A DNA stretch of 64,000 nt, from positions 586,516 to 650,515 of the forward strand of contig RPFO01000188.1 in the NCBI GenBank assembly GCA_009746045.1, in the 5' to 3' direction. This DNA comes from Mesostigma viride (taxonomy: Eukaryota; Streptophyta; Mesostigmatophyceae; Mesostigmatales; Mesostigmataceae). Shown here one piece after another: positions 33,201 through 45,289 of the stretch (position 1 is its first letter; every line of letters begins with the position of its first letter). A program made the position numbers and the translations under genes. Below the pieces are notes generated by a model that made no database searches, was not told the DNA's origin, and worked only from the letters and a program-made list of their open reading frames with translations.

Positions 33201-36200
33201 ACATTGGCATGTCCACATTGAGTGGCTTATGCGGATCCGCCGAAATATGTCCAGTACGCACAAACAATACTTAGCTATTGATAGAAAAGAGCAAATAGGT
33301 GGTGGCCACCCAAGCACACCTGTTTGCCCTGCACAATCGAATATGACAAACATAACAACCTGCATATTCCATTGGACGAAAAGAATGCAACTCCCCTGCT
33401 TGCGCAACAAAAATATCATGCGCACATGAAACACAAACGAATATGTAGAAAGGTAAGACGGCTCTGCTAAACTTTGACCAAACATTAACGCCAGAACACA
33501 TAGTGATGGATAGAGGCGTATGCAAGTATAAGCACACATGACCAAGCGAACATCAACTCGGGCAAGGGAAAAAAATGGAGGCACCTTGCAGAGAAAGCAG
33601 TCAGACAGGGGTGTCTGTTGGGGTCTGCTTGCCTAACCCGTGTCGCCAGAGAGACGTGGACTGCAAATACTCTACAGCAAATCCGAATTGAAGGGCTACT
33701 GCGCGGGATCTTGCCCTGCGTGCCCACAGAAACAGTTGTACCTCACATAGGCATACCACAGCAACATGTGAACCACGTGTAGACTATTACCATGCCATAT
33801 TGTCTTCAACATGGGGCAGTCAAATACAAGGAGCATAAAAGGCACCCGCAGGGGAATACGACAAGGTTTAACCCCAGGTACTGTAACAGAGGTTACATGA
33901 AAACTATGTTTAGGCCCGGGCTATATGAACTGTTGATTAAAAGCTACAGGCACAAATTTACACGTGGACAGCTCGATCTAGCGAATTTTTCATATTACGG
34001 TGCTCCTTGAGGCAAGACATCCACGCGGGGATGGGATGCGGCCGTAGCAAGGACCGTGTAACGCCAAGGTACCTCCCATAACCGCCTGCAAATCCGGTCG
34101 CATGATCGCTGTGTACGAACTGGGTGCGGCGGGACCTAGCTCAAGTGAAAACAGGTCCGATTTTTTATGAAACGGCGTGACGTGGTTTGCACCTCCGGAG
34201 GGGGATGTTAAAAAATTACGAAGCTACTTGGCAACATAAAATAATTGACGAGAGAATCTCGACTCTCTGATTTCGCCGTCCACTTTCAAATGTCTCCGTA
34301 CTTTTCCTTGTATGCCTCCATCTAGGGCGATTTAAGCCCAATCTTCTAATACAAGTTTCAATAAAAGTTTCCATAAAAGTTTGTATAGACCGGGCCTTAC
34401 ATATCAGTATTGATAATTATTCACAAACACAATAATACATTGATAAATATGCGTATATATAGATAGACGCGTGGTGTTTATTGGCTGCGGTGGCCAGCGA
34501 CGTTTCCTCTGCATCAGAGCTGTGCGTCGGCATGCTGTGCCACACAGATTAGACCCAAGGGGGCAATCACGTAGGAAGCGCGCCTTGGTCCCAGAAGTGT
34601 TCCCTGTCGGGCGCCACTTCCTCTTTAATACGGGGGTTTTCTGACGAGCAATGCGACGCGAGCTTCCCCTTTGTTACAAGACGACCGTCACGTCGGAGAA
34701 GGCCACTCAAGCCAGCGCGACATCACCCTGAGACAAGCGCACGCTTGTCAACTTCCTGGAAGCATGGCTCGAAGGTGTGTCGCGTGGCCTGAGCTACTGC
34801 TGCATGGACAAGACTTGGCGCATAGGGGGGGCCCCATCAGGAGAAAGCTTGTGGCCTGACCACCCGCACGCGCAGGTCGAAAGTGACCAGCAACGCCACT
34901 AGCCCGTAGAGACCCGCGACACGACATGCTAGCCACGCTGTGCCTTCTTACGCTTCACATTCCAAATGACAGCTCACGTCCTGCTGCATGTCCTGTGGCC
35001 ACCAAGACATTACCGAATGACGGCCATGCGAAGCTATAGCACTGGCCCAGAAAACACCGCGACAAGCGTGACTGCCTGCCTGGTGATATGTGCTGGCTTC
35101 AGCCGGTCTGGCCCGCATGGCTGCTGTCTTATCCAATAGGCATTGAGCCCACATAGCATTGCCCCAACGTAGATCGCCTCTGCTACAACATACGGGAGAA
35201 GGCGACCTTGGCTTTACCTTCCACATGTCACAGGAACACAGGAACCAAGGCGCGCACCTCTGGCGCCGGCCAGGGAAGGGCATGACATGTGGGTGCTGCA
35301 AGTCACCCCACATCCTCCGGTTGAAATGGTACCTGTCACTCCGGTTCAAAACCATCCACCCGAGAACCAACAACGAGCCAGACATCACTAATCTCGACAG
35401 CACTGAGCTTTAGAAGGCACCCACCTGTGTCGTCCCCCTCAGCTTTCCCACCGCTATGAACTCCAGTATTCTCTCCTTGACGTCCTGCAACCCGTAGTGG
35501 TCCTCATCCAGCACGCGCGCCGCTTCGTCCACGTCCAAGTTCTCCTCGCTGTGGTGCGCCCAGGGGAGCGCGGTGAGCCAATCCAAATAGTTGCGTGTGA
35601 CCCCGAACTCCGACGAGCTGGCCTCTAGCCCCGACAGCTTCTCGAGCTGCTCCTCGATCACCTCGAGCACCTCGGGAGGGATGGACGCGCGGATGGGCTC
35701 CACGCGCTCGCGGAAGCGGTCCACAATCACGCTCTTCTCGTCGTTCTCCAGACCCAGCTCGCGCTTGATGGAGCGCAGCTGTTCCATGAGGAAGAAGCGC
35801 CGTTGCTGGCCGCTGATTTGCTCCTCCACCTTGCGGCTGATGTCAGCCTTGGGGGGGGGGAGAGGGGGGGGGCAGGAGCGGGCGGTTGGGGCGGAGGGGG
35901 TCAGGACGTGCAAAGGCACATTGCTCTCATGCCGTCCACCGAGTGGCTGATGTCGGCCTGCGGGAGTTGCGGGGATGCATGTGGGAACGTGCCAAGGTCC
36001 ATGGACAACAGCACCATCACCATCCCAGCCTGCGACATCAAGCACAACTCCGAAAATCCCCCCCAACCCCAGCTGGGGAATGCCCACGAAACACAGTCCA
36101 TACTAAATTGAACTCCGAACAAACCCCAGCAACTGGCATCCTGAGAAGCCTGCGCGCTCAACATAAACCCGGTGTGCGATCCTACACGCAGGCATCGCCA

Positions 36201-37441
36201 TGCATGCGGCCGGGGAAATAGTACTGCTGTGACTAGCAACAACTACAGTTGAACTACAGTAAAACCTTCAACCCTGTTGTCCCGTACCCCACGCCTGCGC
36301 CCCACGGCCGCCCCTTCGCCCACCTGCAGGCGCCCCAGGTCCACCTCCTTCTTGATCAGCAGCAGGGTCTTGCGAAGGCGCTCAGGGACGTCCAGGCACT
36401 CAAGCACGCCCTGGATCGCACTGCCCTCGGCACTGGTGAGGAAGGCCCCCAGGTCGGCCAGCTTGGCAGGGTCCTCAAAGTCACCCACGTATTGGACAAA
36501 CGCAGCCAGCTGCTCTCGGTGGAGCGGGTTGAGGCTGATGAGGTCTTTAAGGGTGGCGATCACCTCCAACTTGGTGGCCTTGATCTCGTCACTCTCCTGG
36601 TAGGGGTTGTCCTGCGGAGGCAGTGGGTGGGTGGGGTGGGGTCGGTGGGTGCGTGGGTGGGTGCGTGAGTCAGTTCAGAGGGTGGGGGTGGGGGTGGGGG
36701 TGAGGGATGGGGAAAAGAGAGGCGGAAGACTCTTTAGGTGGCCCTGCAGTGCAGCAAGGAGTGGAGGGCAGCACCCCGGCCAGGAACGCACCTTACCCAT
36801 TGCTTGGGCAATCAATTAATTGGTAGCAAAAAGACTGCACCTGTCTCTGTGTTTGCTGTGACTGTAGGCCATTCCACAGGCTCGAAATGCGGAGCACTAA
36901 CAAGCCGATCAATGCATCAGTCTTGTAGGGTTGGGGCATGACGCAGACGATTCGTCTGTTTTTGACTTTTGCGTAATTATTTTTCGAATGAGATTCGATT
37001 AGTACTCCGTGGCATGCCTAGGCGCATGACATGCAAGTACTTACTTACTTTCACCTCATTAGTTCATTTAACCCAATCTAACCCTCGCGATTGGCAGGTG
37101 AGAGCATCCCACACATACGAAGCGGGGGTGCCTGGGGCGCCTCGAAGCGGGTCATGACTCACACTAGTGTCCAAATGCAGATATGGTAAACAAATTGGTC
37201 CATGGGTGAAGACAGTGGCCACGCGCGTACCTTGAGGTGCCGCACGAACACGTGCAGGGGGTCGATGCTCTCCTGCGGATGCACGCGGATGAGGGCGCAC
37301 ACAGGGGGCAAAAGCGGGACGAGTGGATGGATGTAAGAGCATGAGCCGGTGGGAGAGGAAGACAAAACGCACGCGAGCCAAGGGGAGCAGAATACCGGCA
37401 CGTGTTTTGGAGGGGTCATTAATGTATTCAAGATGGGCGAA

Positions 37442-37503
<62 letters not shown>

Positions 37504-37722
37504 GTGTGTGTGCGCGCTTGTGTGTGTGTGTGCACGCGCGCGCGAAAGAGGGGGAGAGAGACGGGGGAGGGAGGGAGGGAGGGAGGGAGGGAGGGAGGGA
37601 GGGAGGGAGGGAGGGAGGGAGGGAGGAGGGAGGGAGGGAGGGAGGGAGGGAGGGAGGGAGGGAGGGAGGGAGGGAGGGAGGAGGGAGGGAGGGAGGGAGG
37701 GAGGGAGGGAGGGAGGGAGGGG

Positions 37723-37783
<61 letters not shown>

Positions 37784-40700
37784 CATGTGTGCTATGGCGT
37801 GAAGAGGGGGGGCTGGGGGTCAGTGGGGGTTGGGGGGTGGGGTTGGGGGAGGAAAGCAAGACAGGTGACGATAGACGAGCAAGGGCCCTATCTCGACCAT
37901 GAGCAACATTGCCGATTGACGGAATAATGCTACCAGTTTCACTAGGCTGAACCCCGTGCACTCAATACCTACTAGCACAACCCTTGTAGTCATCAGCCTG
38001 AGCCTTCTAGGGCCTCAGCAGTGATTCCGCCCAGCACACGCACTTGTGCTACTGCACACGTGGCATCACAGGAAAAATGACACACACTGGCGCCGTAGCA
38101 TTATGAAATTGACATCCTTCTGGGACCCTGCCACACCACGATGACAATGCCAAACTAGTACGATAGTGCCACATGCGATGATGCTGCATTACTGGCACTT
38201 GTAGATGAATTCCATCCCGTACAAGACAAGTGCCACGTCACTACCACCTGTGACTAGTGGAGATTCCGCATTCCATCCGCCACAGCACGTACCACCCCGA
38301 GCCATTGGTGAGTGACGCTAGTAACTAACTACGACAACTTTCCATTTGTGACACTTTCCGGTGCCATCCTGCCATAAAACCGTACCACATGCTAGTGCCA
38401 TACTCCTAGGATCATTACTCCAGCTGCGACAACTGCCAGTACACACACGCGGGTGCCGTCTGCCAGTGATCCAAGTGCAGCACAACCCGTATTCCATCCA
38501 ACAAAATGAACTTATGGCCTGCCACGTCGGTGCCGGCAGGTGGCAAACACACCACGCCGGTGACCGAGGAGTGATACATCTCCAACACGCGTCACAGATA
38601 CAAAACTCAAGCCGCGAATACAAAGGCATCAAAGGACAGGTCATGCATGAAAGGACACTAGCGCACGCACCACGTCGGTGCGCACGATGCGTCGGTGGCC
38701 CATCAGCAGCAGCTGGCCGCCGTCGTCGCGCTTGTAGACAAGGTGCACCTGTTTGTTTGTTGGGGCACGACAACAGGGAGCGGCGTGGGAGAAAGGATGA
38801 AGGGTGGGAGGGAGGATTAAGGGTAAGGTAGGCATGTCCAGGCCCATTATGAATGTAATCACTGGCACACGCTTGCAGACCGAGTGGAACCGTTGCAGGC
38901 ACCACCTGGTGCGGTGAGGGAGGCGGGCTAAAAACCACTGAAATCGCCCCATGGCCGATGCTGGCGCGCCAGGTGGAGCTGTTACGGGCGTTACCAGTCA
39001 TTATGAGCAGAACGGGTGCGAGAGGTAGGCTGGCCACTACAATATCATGGCCCAGGATAGTAGGCAGGTCGGCAGTGGTGCATTTCGGTACTCTTTACGA
39101 GGCATCACACAAAAATTCGAAAGATATGGCATGTATCGAATACCGATTAAAAAAATAGAGCATCAAAGCACCACCTGCGCGAGCGTGCCCGTCTCGACCA
39201 GGTCGTCCGCGGCATAAATCTTGGGCTGTTCCAGCAGCGACGTCGACACGGGCGCGTTCTTGAGCAGGAAGGTGGCAACGTACGCTTGCCCGCTCTGCTT
39301 CATGGCAACCACTGCCTCGATCAGCTTGGTGTCCTGCGGGTAATAATAGCATTCAGTGACCAACGGGTATTAGATAACTCAATAATGATCCGGCGTCATT
39401 ACTGTTGCACGGCTAGTCACCGCCTCGATCCGCTTAGCGTCCTGCGAATATGAATGGCAGGTAGTAAATGAAGAAATTTTTGTTAGAATAATACCAGAGT
39501 GGCAAACATTTACTCTTACTAGAACACTATTCCGTAAAAGTGTTGCATAAAACTGGCAAAACAGCATATGGTGGCCGACGAGCATTACTGATGATGGGTG
39601 GCGAGTCACCACCCAGATCCACGTGGTGCGCTGTACGCGCTGACAGCATAAGAGATGAACTAGTGCGAACGAGGAAGTCACCGTTGTTTGCATTGTATGG
39701 CGAGTCATCCCACCAGTAGTCCTGCGGGGGCGCATAAAGAAAATCTTTACTTTTTTGATAAAAGAGATTGAGGGATACGAGACGAAAGACCGCAGCGCTG
39801 CTGTATGGCTAATCGCCGATGATGTCAGCATCGTGTCCTGTGCCGATCCTGTTGCCGGAGAGCAAGGTGATGTACCAAAGCCATCTACTGGCATCCTGCA
39901 CCGACTTGATGCTGTTGTTGCTGCCATCCCGCACCTACATGCTATCCCACGCCACTCACCGCGGTGCTGATGGGGATCATGTTGCCGGGAAGCAGCGGGC
40001 GCCGTGGCAGAGGGACGACCAGCAGCTGGAACAAGTAGTTGGTGACAGGTGGCGACACATGGTGCACGGACGCCGTAGCAGGAGGGCAACTTGCGCATGA
40101 GGGTGTGGACGCCATCCCAATAACCCAAGGAGCATGTATGTTAACAATAGCTTGGAACATTTACTTACCAGTCTCTCATATAAAGGACACCAAAGTATAC
40201 TCATTAGCTTCAAACATAACAATAGCTTGGAACATTTACTAACCAGTCTCTCATATAAAGGACACCAAAGTATACTCATTAGCTTCAAACATAACAATAG
40301 CTTGGAACATTTACTAACCAGTCTCTCATATAATAAGGACACCAAAAGTATACTCATCAGCTTCAAACATAACAATAGCTTGGAACATTTACTAACCAGT
40401 CTCTCATATAATAAGGACACCAAAGTATACTCATCAGCTTCAAACATAACAATAGCTTGGAACATTTACTAACCAGTCTCTCATATAATAAGGACACCAA
40501 AGTATACTCATCAGCTTCAAACATAACAATAGCTTGGAACATTTACTAACCAGTCTCTCATATAATAAGGACACCAAAGTATACTCATTAGCTTCAAACA
40601 TAACAATAGCTTGGAACATTTACTAACCAGTCTCTCATATAAAGGACACCAAAGTATACTCATTAGCTTCAAACATAACAATAGCTTGGAACATTTACTA

Positions 40701-42468
40701 ACCAGTCTCTCGTATAATGAGGACACCAAAGTATACTCATCAGCTTCAAACATAACAATAGGTTGGAACATTTACTAACCAGTCTCTCATATAATAAGGA
40801 CACCAAAAGTATACTCATCAGCTTCAAACATAACAATAGCTTGGAACATTTACTAACCAGTCTCTCATATAATAAGGACACCAAAGTATACTCATCAGCT
40901 TCAAACATAACAATAGCTTGGAACATTTACTAACCAGTCTCTCATATAATAAGGACACCAAAGTATACTCATTAGCTTCAAACATAACAATAGCTTGGAA
41001 CATTTACTAACCAGTCTCTCATATAAAGGACACCAAAGTATACTCATTAGCTTCAAACATAACAATAGCTTGGAACATTTACTAACCAGTCTCTCGTATA
41101 ATGAGGACACCAAAGTATACTCATCAGCTTCAAACATAACAATAGCTTGGAACATTTACTAACCAGTCTCTCATATAATAAGGACACCAAAGTATACTCA
41201 TCAGCTTCGAACATAACAATAGCTTCGAACCGATCATGTCAATCTCTTCACGCAGGGGCTCCCCTTCAAGACCAGCCGCCGCACGTCCCATACAGGTAAT
41301 ACTTTCAAGTGATGTTTTCCTTCCCTTTCACCAGCAGAGCCAAGCAGGGGGCGTGATGGCTGGCCCCTCAGGGGTGCGTGCCTGCCACATACCTGCCTGC
41401 CACATCACGAGCAGTCAAGCAAGGTTCATGAATGCTGTCCCCACACTAGCGCGCATGGGCACTCATGCATGGTCTCTCTCCAACATGCGCCTGTGACAAC
41501 ACAGAGACCTGCACTCGCATGCCAGCTGCTTTCTTACGCCAACTGCCTTCAATACCCCCTGCCTCCGATAACATCTCCCTCTTTTACCAACTGCCTCTTA
41601 CACCAGCTGCCAAGGGCAGCAATTCGACGTGCTACTCCATGTGCTACTGCATGTGCCTTCTGGTAGTGGTACTACTATACTAACTCCAAGCTCCCCAACT
41701 AAGGCTGCCTCCAAGTATATGAAGCCATTCCCCAGGTAAGTAGCAATTGAACGGTGGAGCCCTTCTTGTAAACGTCCGATTTCTTAAAGACACGCGATTC
41801 TTTATAGACTGCCTGCGGTTGTTAGAACTATGCTCGCATTACAAAGCGTGCAATTAAAGGAGATAACTTCCCAATAAAGAGTTCCCATTTGAAGACCATG
41901 TTCCTTGTCGTTGATAGACATATATGAACTACTTGGACGGCGAGGTAATGATAAAAGTATAGTATCCCCTATAGGCAGGAACCATGCTAGTGGTGCGTCT
42001 AGTTGAAAAATATTAATATCATAAGCCCATCAACAGGGGACAGCATACCTTTCGAAGTGACTCGATTCTACTTGCCATCGGGATGACCGCCTGGTTTTTG
42101 CCCGTGGTGCTCTCTCCGTCGTCCTGTCCCCCCTTCGAAGGATTGTTCCAAAAACTGTGCATCCAGCCTTTCTTCCTGCCTCCTTTTGCACCGCCTCCGT
42201 CGGACCCACTGTCTCCAGAGGAGGGAGAGCTGCTCCCGTCGTCATCAATGTTGTCGCCTGACGCCGTGGCCGAGAAGCAAGCCCGGAATTCCAGAGGGGG
42301 ATAGGTTAAATAGCGCGGAGTGCGCCTGCCGGCAAATGGCCCAGCACAATTCCTGGCCGACAACCTAAGCAGCAAAACGGGGGTTCCGGACGTAGAGCGG
42401 TGTGTTCCCAGTAGGCTATCAAAACAAAATTTTAAGGCCGGGAAATGATTGCGACAGACACGCGCCAT
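24266..42468 (-). CDS. mitochondrial ATP-dependent Lon protease
   Basis: Lon degrades damaged mitochondrial matrix proteins. Fourteen minus-strand exons join in phase to 1039 residues: 42049-42468, 39960-40025, 39175-39333, 38671-38748, 37231-37272, 36324-36611, 35425-35847, 32294-32914, 31055-31279, 30922-30980, 29587-29676, 26977-27163, 25289-25660 and 24266-24355. Exon 1 is Arg/Ser-rich without acidic residues for about 70 residues, fitting a matrix-targeting sequence. Exons 2-6 form the LON substrate domain ([15 protein letters not shown]). Exon 7 is the helical linker ([19 protein letters not shown]). Exon 8 has Walker A GPPGTGKT (500-507) and Walker B LVLIDEID. Exon 9 is a Ser-rich insertion unusual for Lon. 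Exons 10-14 form the protease domain, with Ser933 in PKDGPSAG and Lys976 in GGVREKT, spaced 43 residues as in bacterial Lon. All key residues are present. The start ATG at 42468 is the first in frame. The acceptor of exon 10 could shift by 3 nt. Confidence 0.93.
25075..25180. repeat. (CCCCCCTTCA)n in Lon intron 13
   Basis: About ten copies of a roughly 10-base C-rich unit. Frames crossing it are artefacts. Confidence 0.85.
26105..26570. repeat. 47-bp minisatellite in Lon intron 12
   Basis: About ten near-identical copies of a unit containing AAGGAATCTACGTGGTGTAT and ACAGCACAAACATTTCCTTA. Confidence 0.92.
26735..26920. repeat. 23-bp minisatellite in Lon intron 12
   Basis: About eight copies of AAATATTACTAGTACTCACT with variations, ending close to the donor of exon 12. 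Confidence 0.9.
27216..28660. repeat. 62-bp minisatellite in Lon intron 11
   Basis: About 23 copies of a unit containing GGCCTAGGGCTAAGGTTTTA and GAAGGCAGAGGCTTTCATGG. Only a few copies differ, by single bases, so the array is young or homogenised. Confidence 0.95.
28965..29440. repeat. 19-bp minisatellite in Lon intron 11
   Basis: About 24 copies of TAGTAATAGTGTTTGTGTG with alternating GTGTG/GTATA and TAATA/TATTA variants. Confidence 0.92.
29925..30335. repeat. 35-bp minisatellite in Lon intron 10
   Basis: About twelve copies of a unit containing GCAGTTGCAAAAGGTAAACG and TATAAACGGACCAA. A G/T variant (ACGG versus ACTG) alternates among copies. Confidence 0.93.
30345..30515. repeat. 34-bp minisatellite in Lon intron 10
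   Basis: About five copies of a unit containing CACCGTTTCATCATGCGGCA and AACACATGCCAGCA. Confidence 0.92.
30803..30863 (-). pseudogene. extra copy of Lon exon 10
   Basis: Minus-strand frame [19 protein letters not shown] against [18 protein letters not shown] in the used exon at 30922-30980. An AG lies upstream but the donor is lost. The copy sits downstream of the used exon in gene order. Confidence 0.75.
32145..32293. repeat. (CCCA)n tract forming the 5' end of Lon intron 8
   Basis: About 36 CCCA units. On the gene strand this is (GGGT)n starting directly at the exon 8 donor (AAG, then GTGGGTGGG). Confidence 0.93.
32915..35424 (-). other. Lon intron 7
   Basis: A 2.5-kb intron without a recognisable gene. 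It carries four extra AG-GGCAA acceptor-like sites (see findings). A patch at about 34325-34385 repeats AAGTTTCAATAAAAGTTTCC. Confidence 0.6.
36935..37047 (+). repeat. LINE 3' end with (ACTT)n tail in Lon intron 5
   Basis: Matches 8880-9005: GACGCAGACGAT, ATGAGATT, TAGTACTCCGTGGCATGCC and GCAAGTACTTACTTACTT. It is a very short 5'-truncated insertion. Confidence 0.75.
37446..37782. repeat. compound (TG)n-(GGGA)n-(GA)n microsatellite in Lon intron 4
   Basis: (TG)n to about 37540, (GGGA)n at 37565-37722 with two GGA slips, then (GA)n to 37782. Long frames on both strands here (poly-Ser/Pro/Leu or Arg/Glu/Gly) are artefacts. Confidence 0.95.
40135..41228. repeat. 74/77-bp minisatellite in Lon intron 1
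   Basis: About 14 copies of a unit containing ACAATAGCTTGGAACATTTA and GGACACCAAAGTATACTCAT. Two unit lengths alternate, with or without TAA after CATATAA. Confidence 0.95.
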
Positions 42469-42974
42469 GGCTGCCGGGCGCGGCCCAGCCTAATTTCGGC
42501 AGCCAGTGGCCCTGTCCACTGTATAACCCGCAGTGTTGCCGCACGGGCGGGCATCGCCTTCACTGTGGCCTTTTCGTGCACGTTCGTGCAGGCTCCCATT
42601 ACTTAATTGCTGTCCCACGTGATACTGTTGTGTAACGGGTACTTGAGAGAGCTTGAGAGCTTGCCTACCTACGTTATCGTACACCCCGGAAACATACATA
42701 CTTGTATCCAAGGCTCCCCCGCCTTTATCCCCGCCTTTAGACTCTCTAGAGTCTACAGTACACCCATCCACCGCTTTTGCCTGGGAACCTTGGCGTCTGG
42801 CAACTGCGCTCGCTGCCCGCGGTTACGCCGCACTTGAAAACTTTGAAACGTTTTTATTTTCACGAATCCCACGAAGCAAAATTTCCGAAACCATTGCCGT
42901 ACCTATAGGCCCTACCTCCAGTTGTCGCTGCCAGGTAGCAGCGACAACTGGCCATGACAACGTTAACACGCGTG
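42469..42974. promoter_or_regulatory. Lon 5' flank with hairpin
   Basis: The region upstream of the Lon start codon should hold its promoter; no convincing TATA box is seen. At 42918-42951, CCAGTTGTCGCTGC and its complement form a perfect 14-bp stem with a 6-base loop. At 42963-42978, TTAACACGCGTGTTAA is a 16-bp palindrome containing the left TTAA of the adjacent element. Confidence 0.4.
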
Positions 42975-44698
42975 TTAACCCTTAATTTGTACTGAGTCCG
43001 TTTTCGTGGCGCCAGTTGAACTCGCGCCACTCTAACGGACTGAGTTTGTGGCAGAACCAGGCGCCGCGCCAAAAATAATTCAACGGTCAAACCTGGGGGG
43101 ATCGAAAGATCTAGACGTAAGCTATGCCTGGCACTATTCAGACCGTACTTTGGACAACTGGCCAGGGAGATATACTCAATCAAAGTTGGGGGGGTACCAT
43201 GGTCAAACGGGACCGACGTGAATGAAAATAATTGACGTCCGCGGCTATGGCGGTGCAGGCAAATGACTGGTACGAGAGCATGGCTTGGAATTTTGAACTC
43301 AAATTTTGTAGTAATTATCGTTGAGTGTTATAAAGGTTATATCTCTGGCCGTGAAGCGTCTGGATGTGCGCAAGTATGTCTCTAGGTTCTAATCGGTGCA
43401 GCAGATCCTGTCAGCGGCCAGGCGGTGACAGTGCGTATGCTACCTGTTGTTCGGCAGCAAACGTCCATATATTTGCGCGTGGATAGACTTGTTACGTTAT
43501 TCTTGACATGTTTTATTAGCGATGACGGCCAGGAAAGGTTCGAGGCTATGTCCGTGAGGTGGGAGTGATGGCTCCCGCACAGCAGGTAATCTGCGGTTTC
43601 GACCTGGTACGTATTAACATGTTAGCGTTTATACATTACAGTACCAAGTCGTCCTATCGTTTATAAACTAGTTGTAGACATGTAATCGATGGTTTTTGCT
43701 TGTCGTTTTGTTGCTTTAGTGCTTGTAAGCGTTCGCTTGTGATGGTTGGGGAATACCACTATGTCACGCAGATTTTGGACCAGATTTGATTGCTATTAGC
43801 TAAGGCTTCAACGAAACCAGTGAAGTAGCGTTTGGTATTGTCTCTTAACATGGTGGGCCTGATAACGGGATGCTTTTCCCTGCACAGACATAGCGAGACA
43901 ATTGGTTTTCTGGCCAGCTCTAGGCATTGCTTCTTGGTTTGCTGGCCCAAGTTATCCTTCTGCTTGTGCGTCCATAGTGCATGCAAGAAACATGAATGGC
44001 CAGGGCCTGCTTCCATGGAAGCACAACCAGGTGAGTTCTTTTGTTTTCTCTATCATTGCCAATCATTGGAATTGCTTTATAGTGTGTTGGATGCATTGAT
44101 AATGTAGCTCCTTGTGACCCGTTATACGCTTGGTTTTGGGCCTTGGCACAAGCTTTATACTTGTTGTATAGCATGCTGTTGTGATTTTTAAGCTGGAAAT
44201 GTGTTTGGGAATCCATGTGTGGCCATCTATGATGTTTTGTGCCACGTTGGAATTGAATGCCTATACGGTAGTGCTACCAAAACACCCCAAAATAACTGCA
44301 CCCGTTATAACGGTCTGAGCTATTTTGGGCTGTATGCTAGCTAGCCTGTGCAGTTCTATGGCATGTCATGTTGTGAATGCATCTATGGCATGCCTGTGAT
44401 TATCTTAAACTCCCCTCAAAGGGCCAGGGTCAGCAGATTTTGAGAAATGGTCCATATTGCATTATATATCTCTTGAACCCCATCTGCACCGTACCCCCTT
44501 TGGGGGGGTGCTATTTATAGCAGCTGTGGGGCATAGATATGTGACCAATGACATGACCCCAAAATTATTTGATATAAAAGCATCCTTGGTTCCAAGGGTG
44601 GGCCAGAAAATGTTATTTGGCTAGATACTCTCATACTTACTAAGATGCCCATACTCAGTCCGTTCTGGTGGTTCCAGTTGACACAATTGAAGGGTTAA
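42975..44698. mobile_element. non-autonomous piggyBac-type element
   Basis: Bounded by TTAA at 42975-42978 and 44695-44698. The left end reads TTAACCCTTAATTTGT; the reverse complement of the right end reads TTAACCCTTCAATTGT, a 16-bp terminal inverted repeat with two mismatches. Sub-terminal ACTGAGTCCGTT and AACGGACTGAGT copies recur on the left and ACTCAGTCCGTTCTGG on the right. The right 400 bp are shared with the transposase-bearing element at 1-1866. No transposase is encoded inside, so it would depend on a partner element. Confidence 0.85.
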
Positions 44699-45260
44699 TT
44701 TACGTGACTACTGACTAGTGCCGGTTTTTTGCAAGATGAGCGGACGAGACTGAGATCCAGAAAGAGGCCATTATGTTACAGTGCACTAGATTTTATTAAA
44801 CCCTAAATTCCATTTTTATTCAACCCTAAATCCATCGTCACGCCCTGCCTGCAGTCGGCCTTGGAGTTGGCCCTCGTGCATCACCAGCGCGCGGGGCTCG
44901 CCACTGTTCCGCGGCCCCAACAAAGTGAGTCCTGGATTAATTTACGTCTTTGAGCGATCATCTGACACTTGTTGTTACAGGATAATATATCAAGTAACGT
45001 GCATGGTAACTTCCACGGTAATGGTTTCGTCGGCGGTCATCCTATTATATCACAACCGTCATATCTTATGGTAATCATCATACAGTGAATTAGTTGCTCC
45101 TTTTTATTTAGTGTTAAATTCTCGTGTGCTGCCGCCAAGGTCATGCTGGCAGTTATCAATCTTTCATTAGTACAGCGACTGTTTTGTTACAATAATTTCT
45201 GTTGTCATGGTACTTTTATCAGATCATGCCCGCAACTGCCCTACCTTGATGAATTGATAG
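44699..45260. other. intergenic or intronic, unresolved
   Basis: 44851-44933 has an exon-like look (TGCAG before TCGGCCTTGGAGTTGGCCC, then AAAGTGAGTCC), but I cannot match its product. Otherwise AT-rich without recognised content. Confidence 0.3.
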
Positions 45261-45289
45261 TTTGATTCGGTTGGGCACTCTTGGGTTAT

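Noticed and set aside
37323-37961. Long Ser/Pro/Leu or Arg/Glu/Gly proteins on both strands
   Set aside because: They translate (TG)n, (GGGA)n and (GA)n microsatellites inside a Lon intron.
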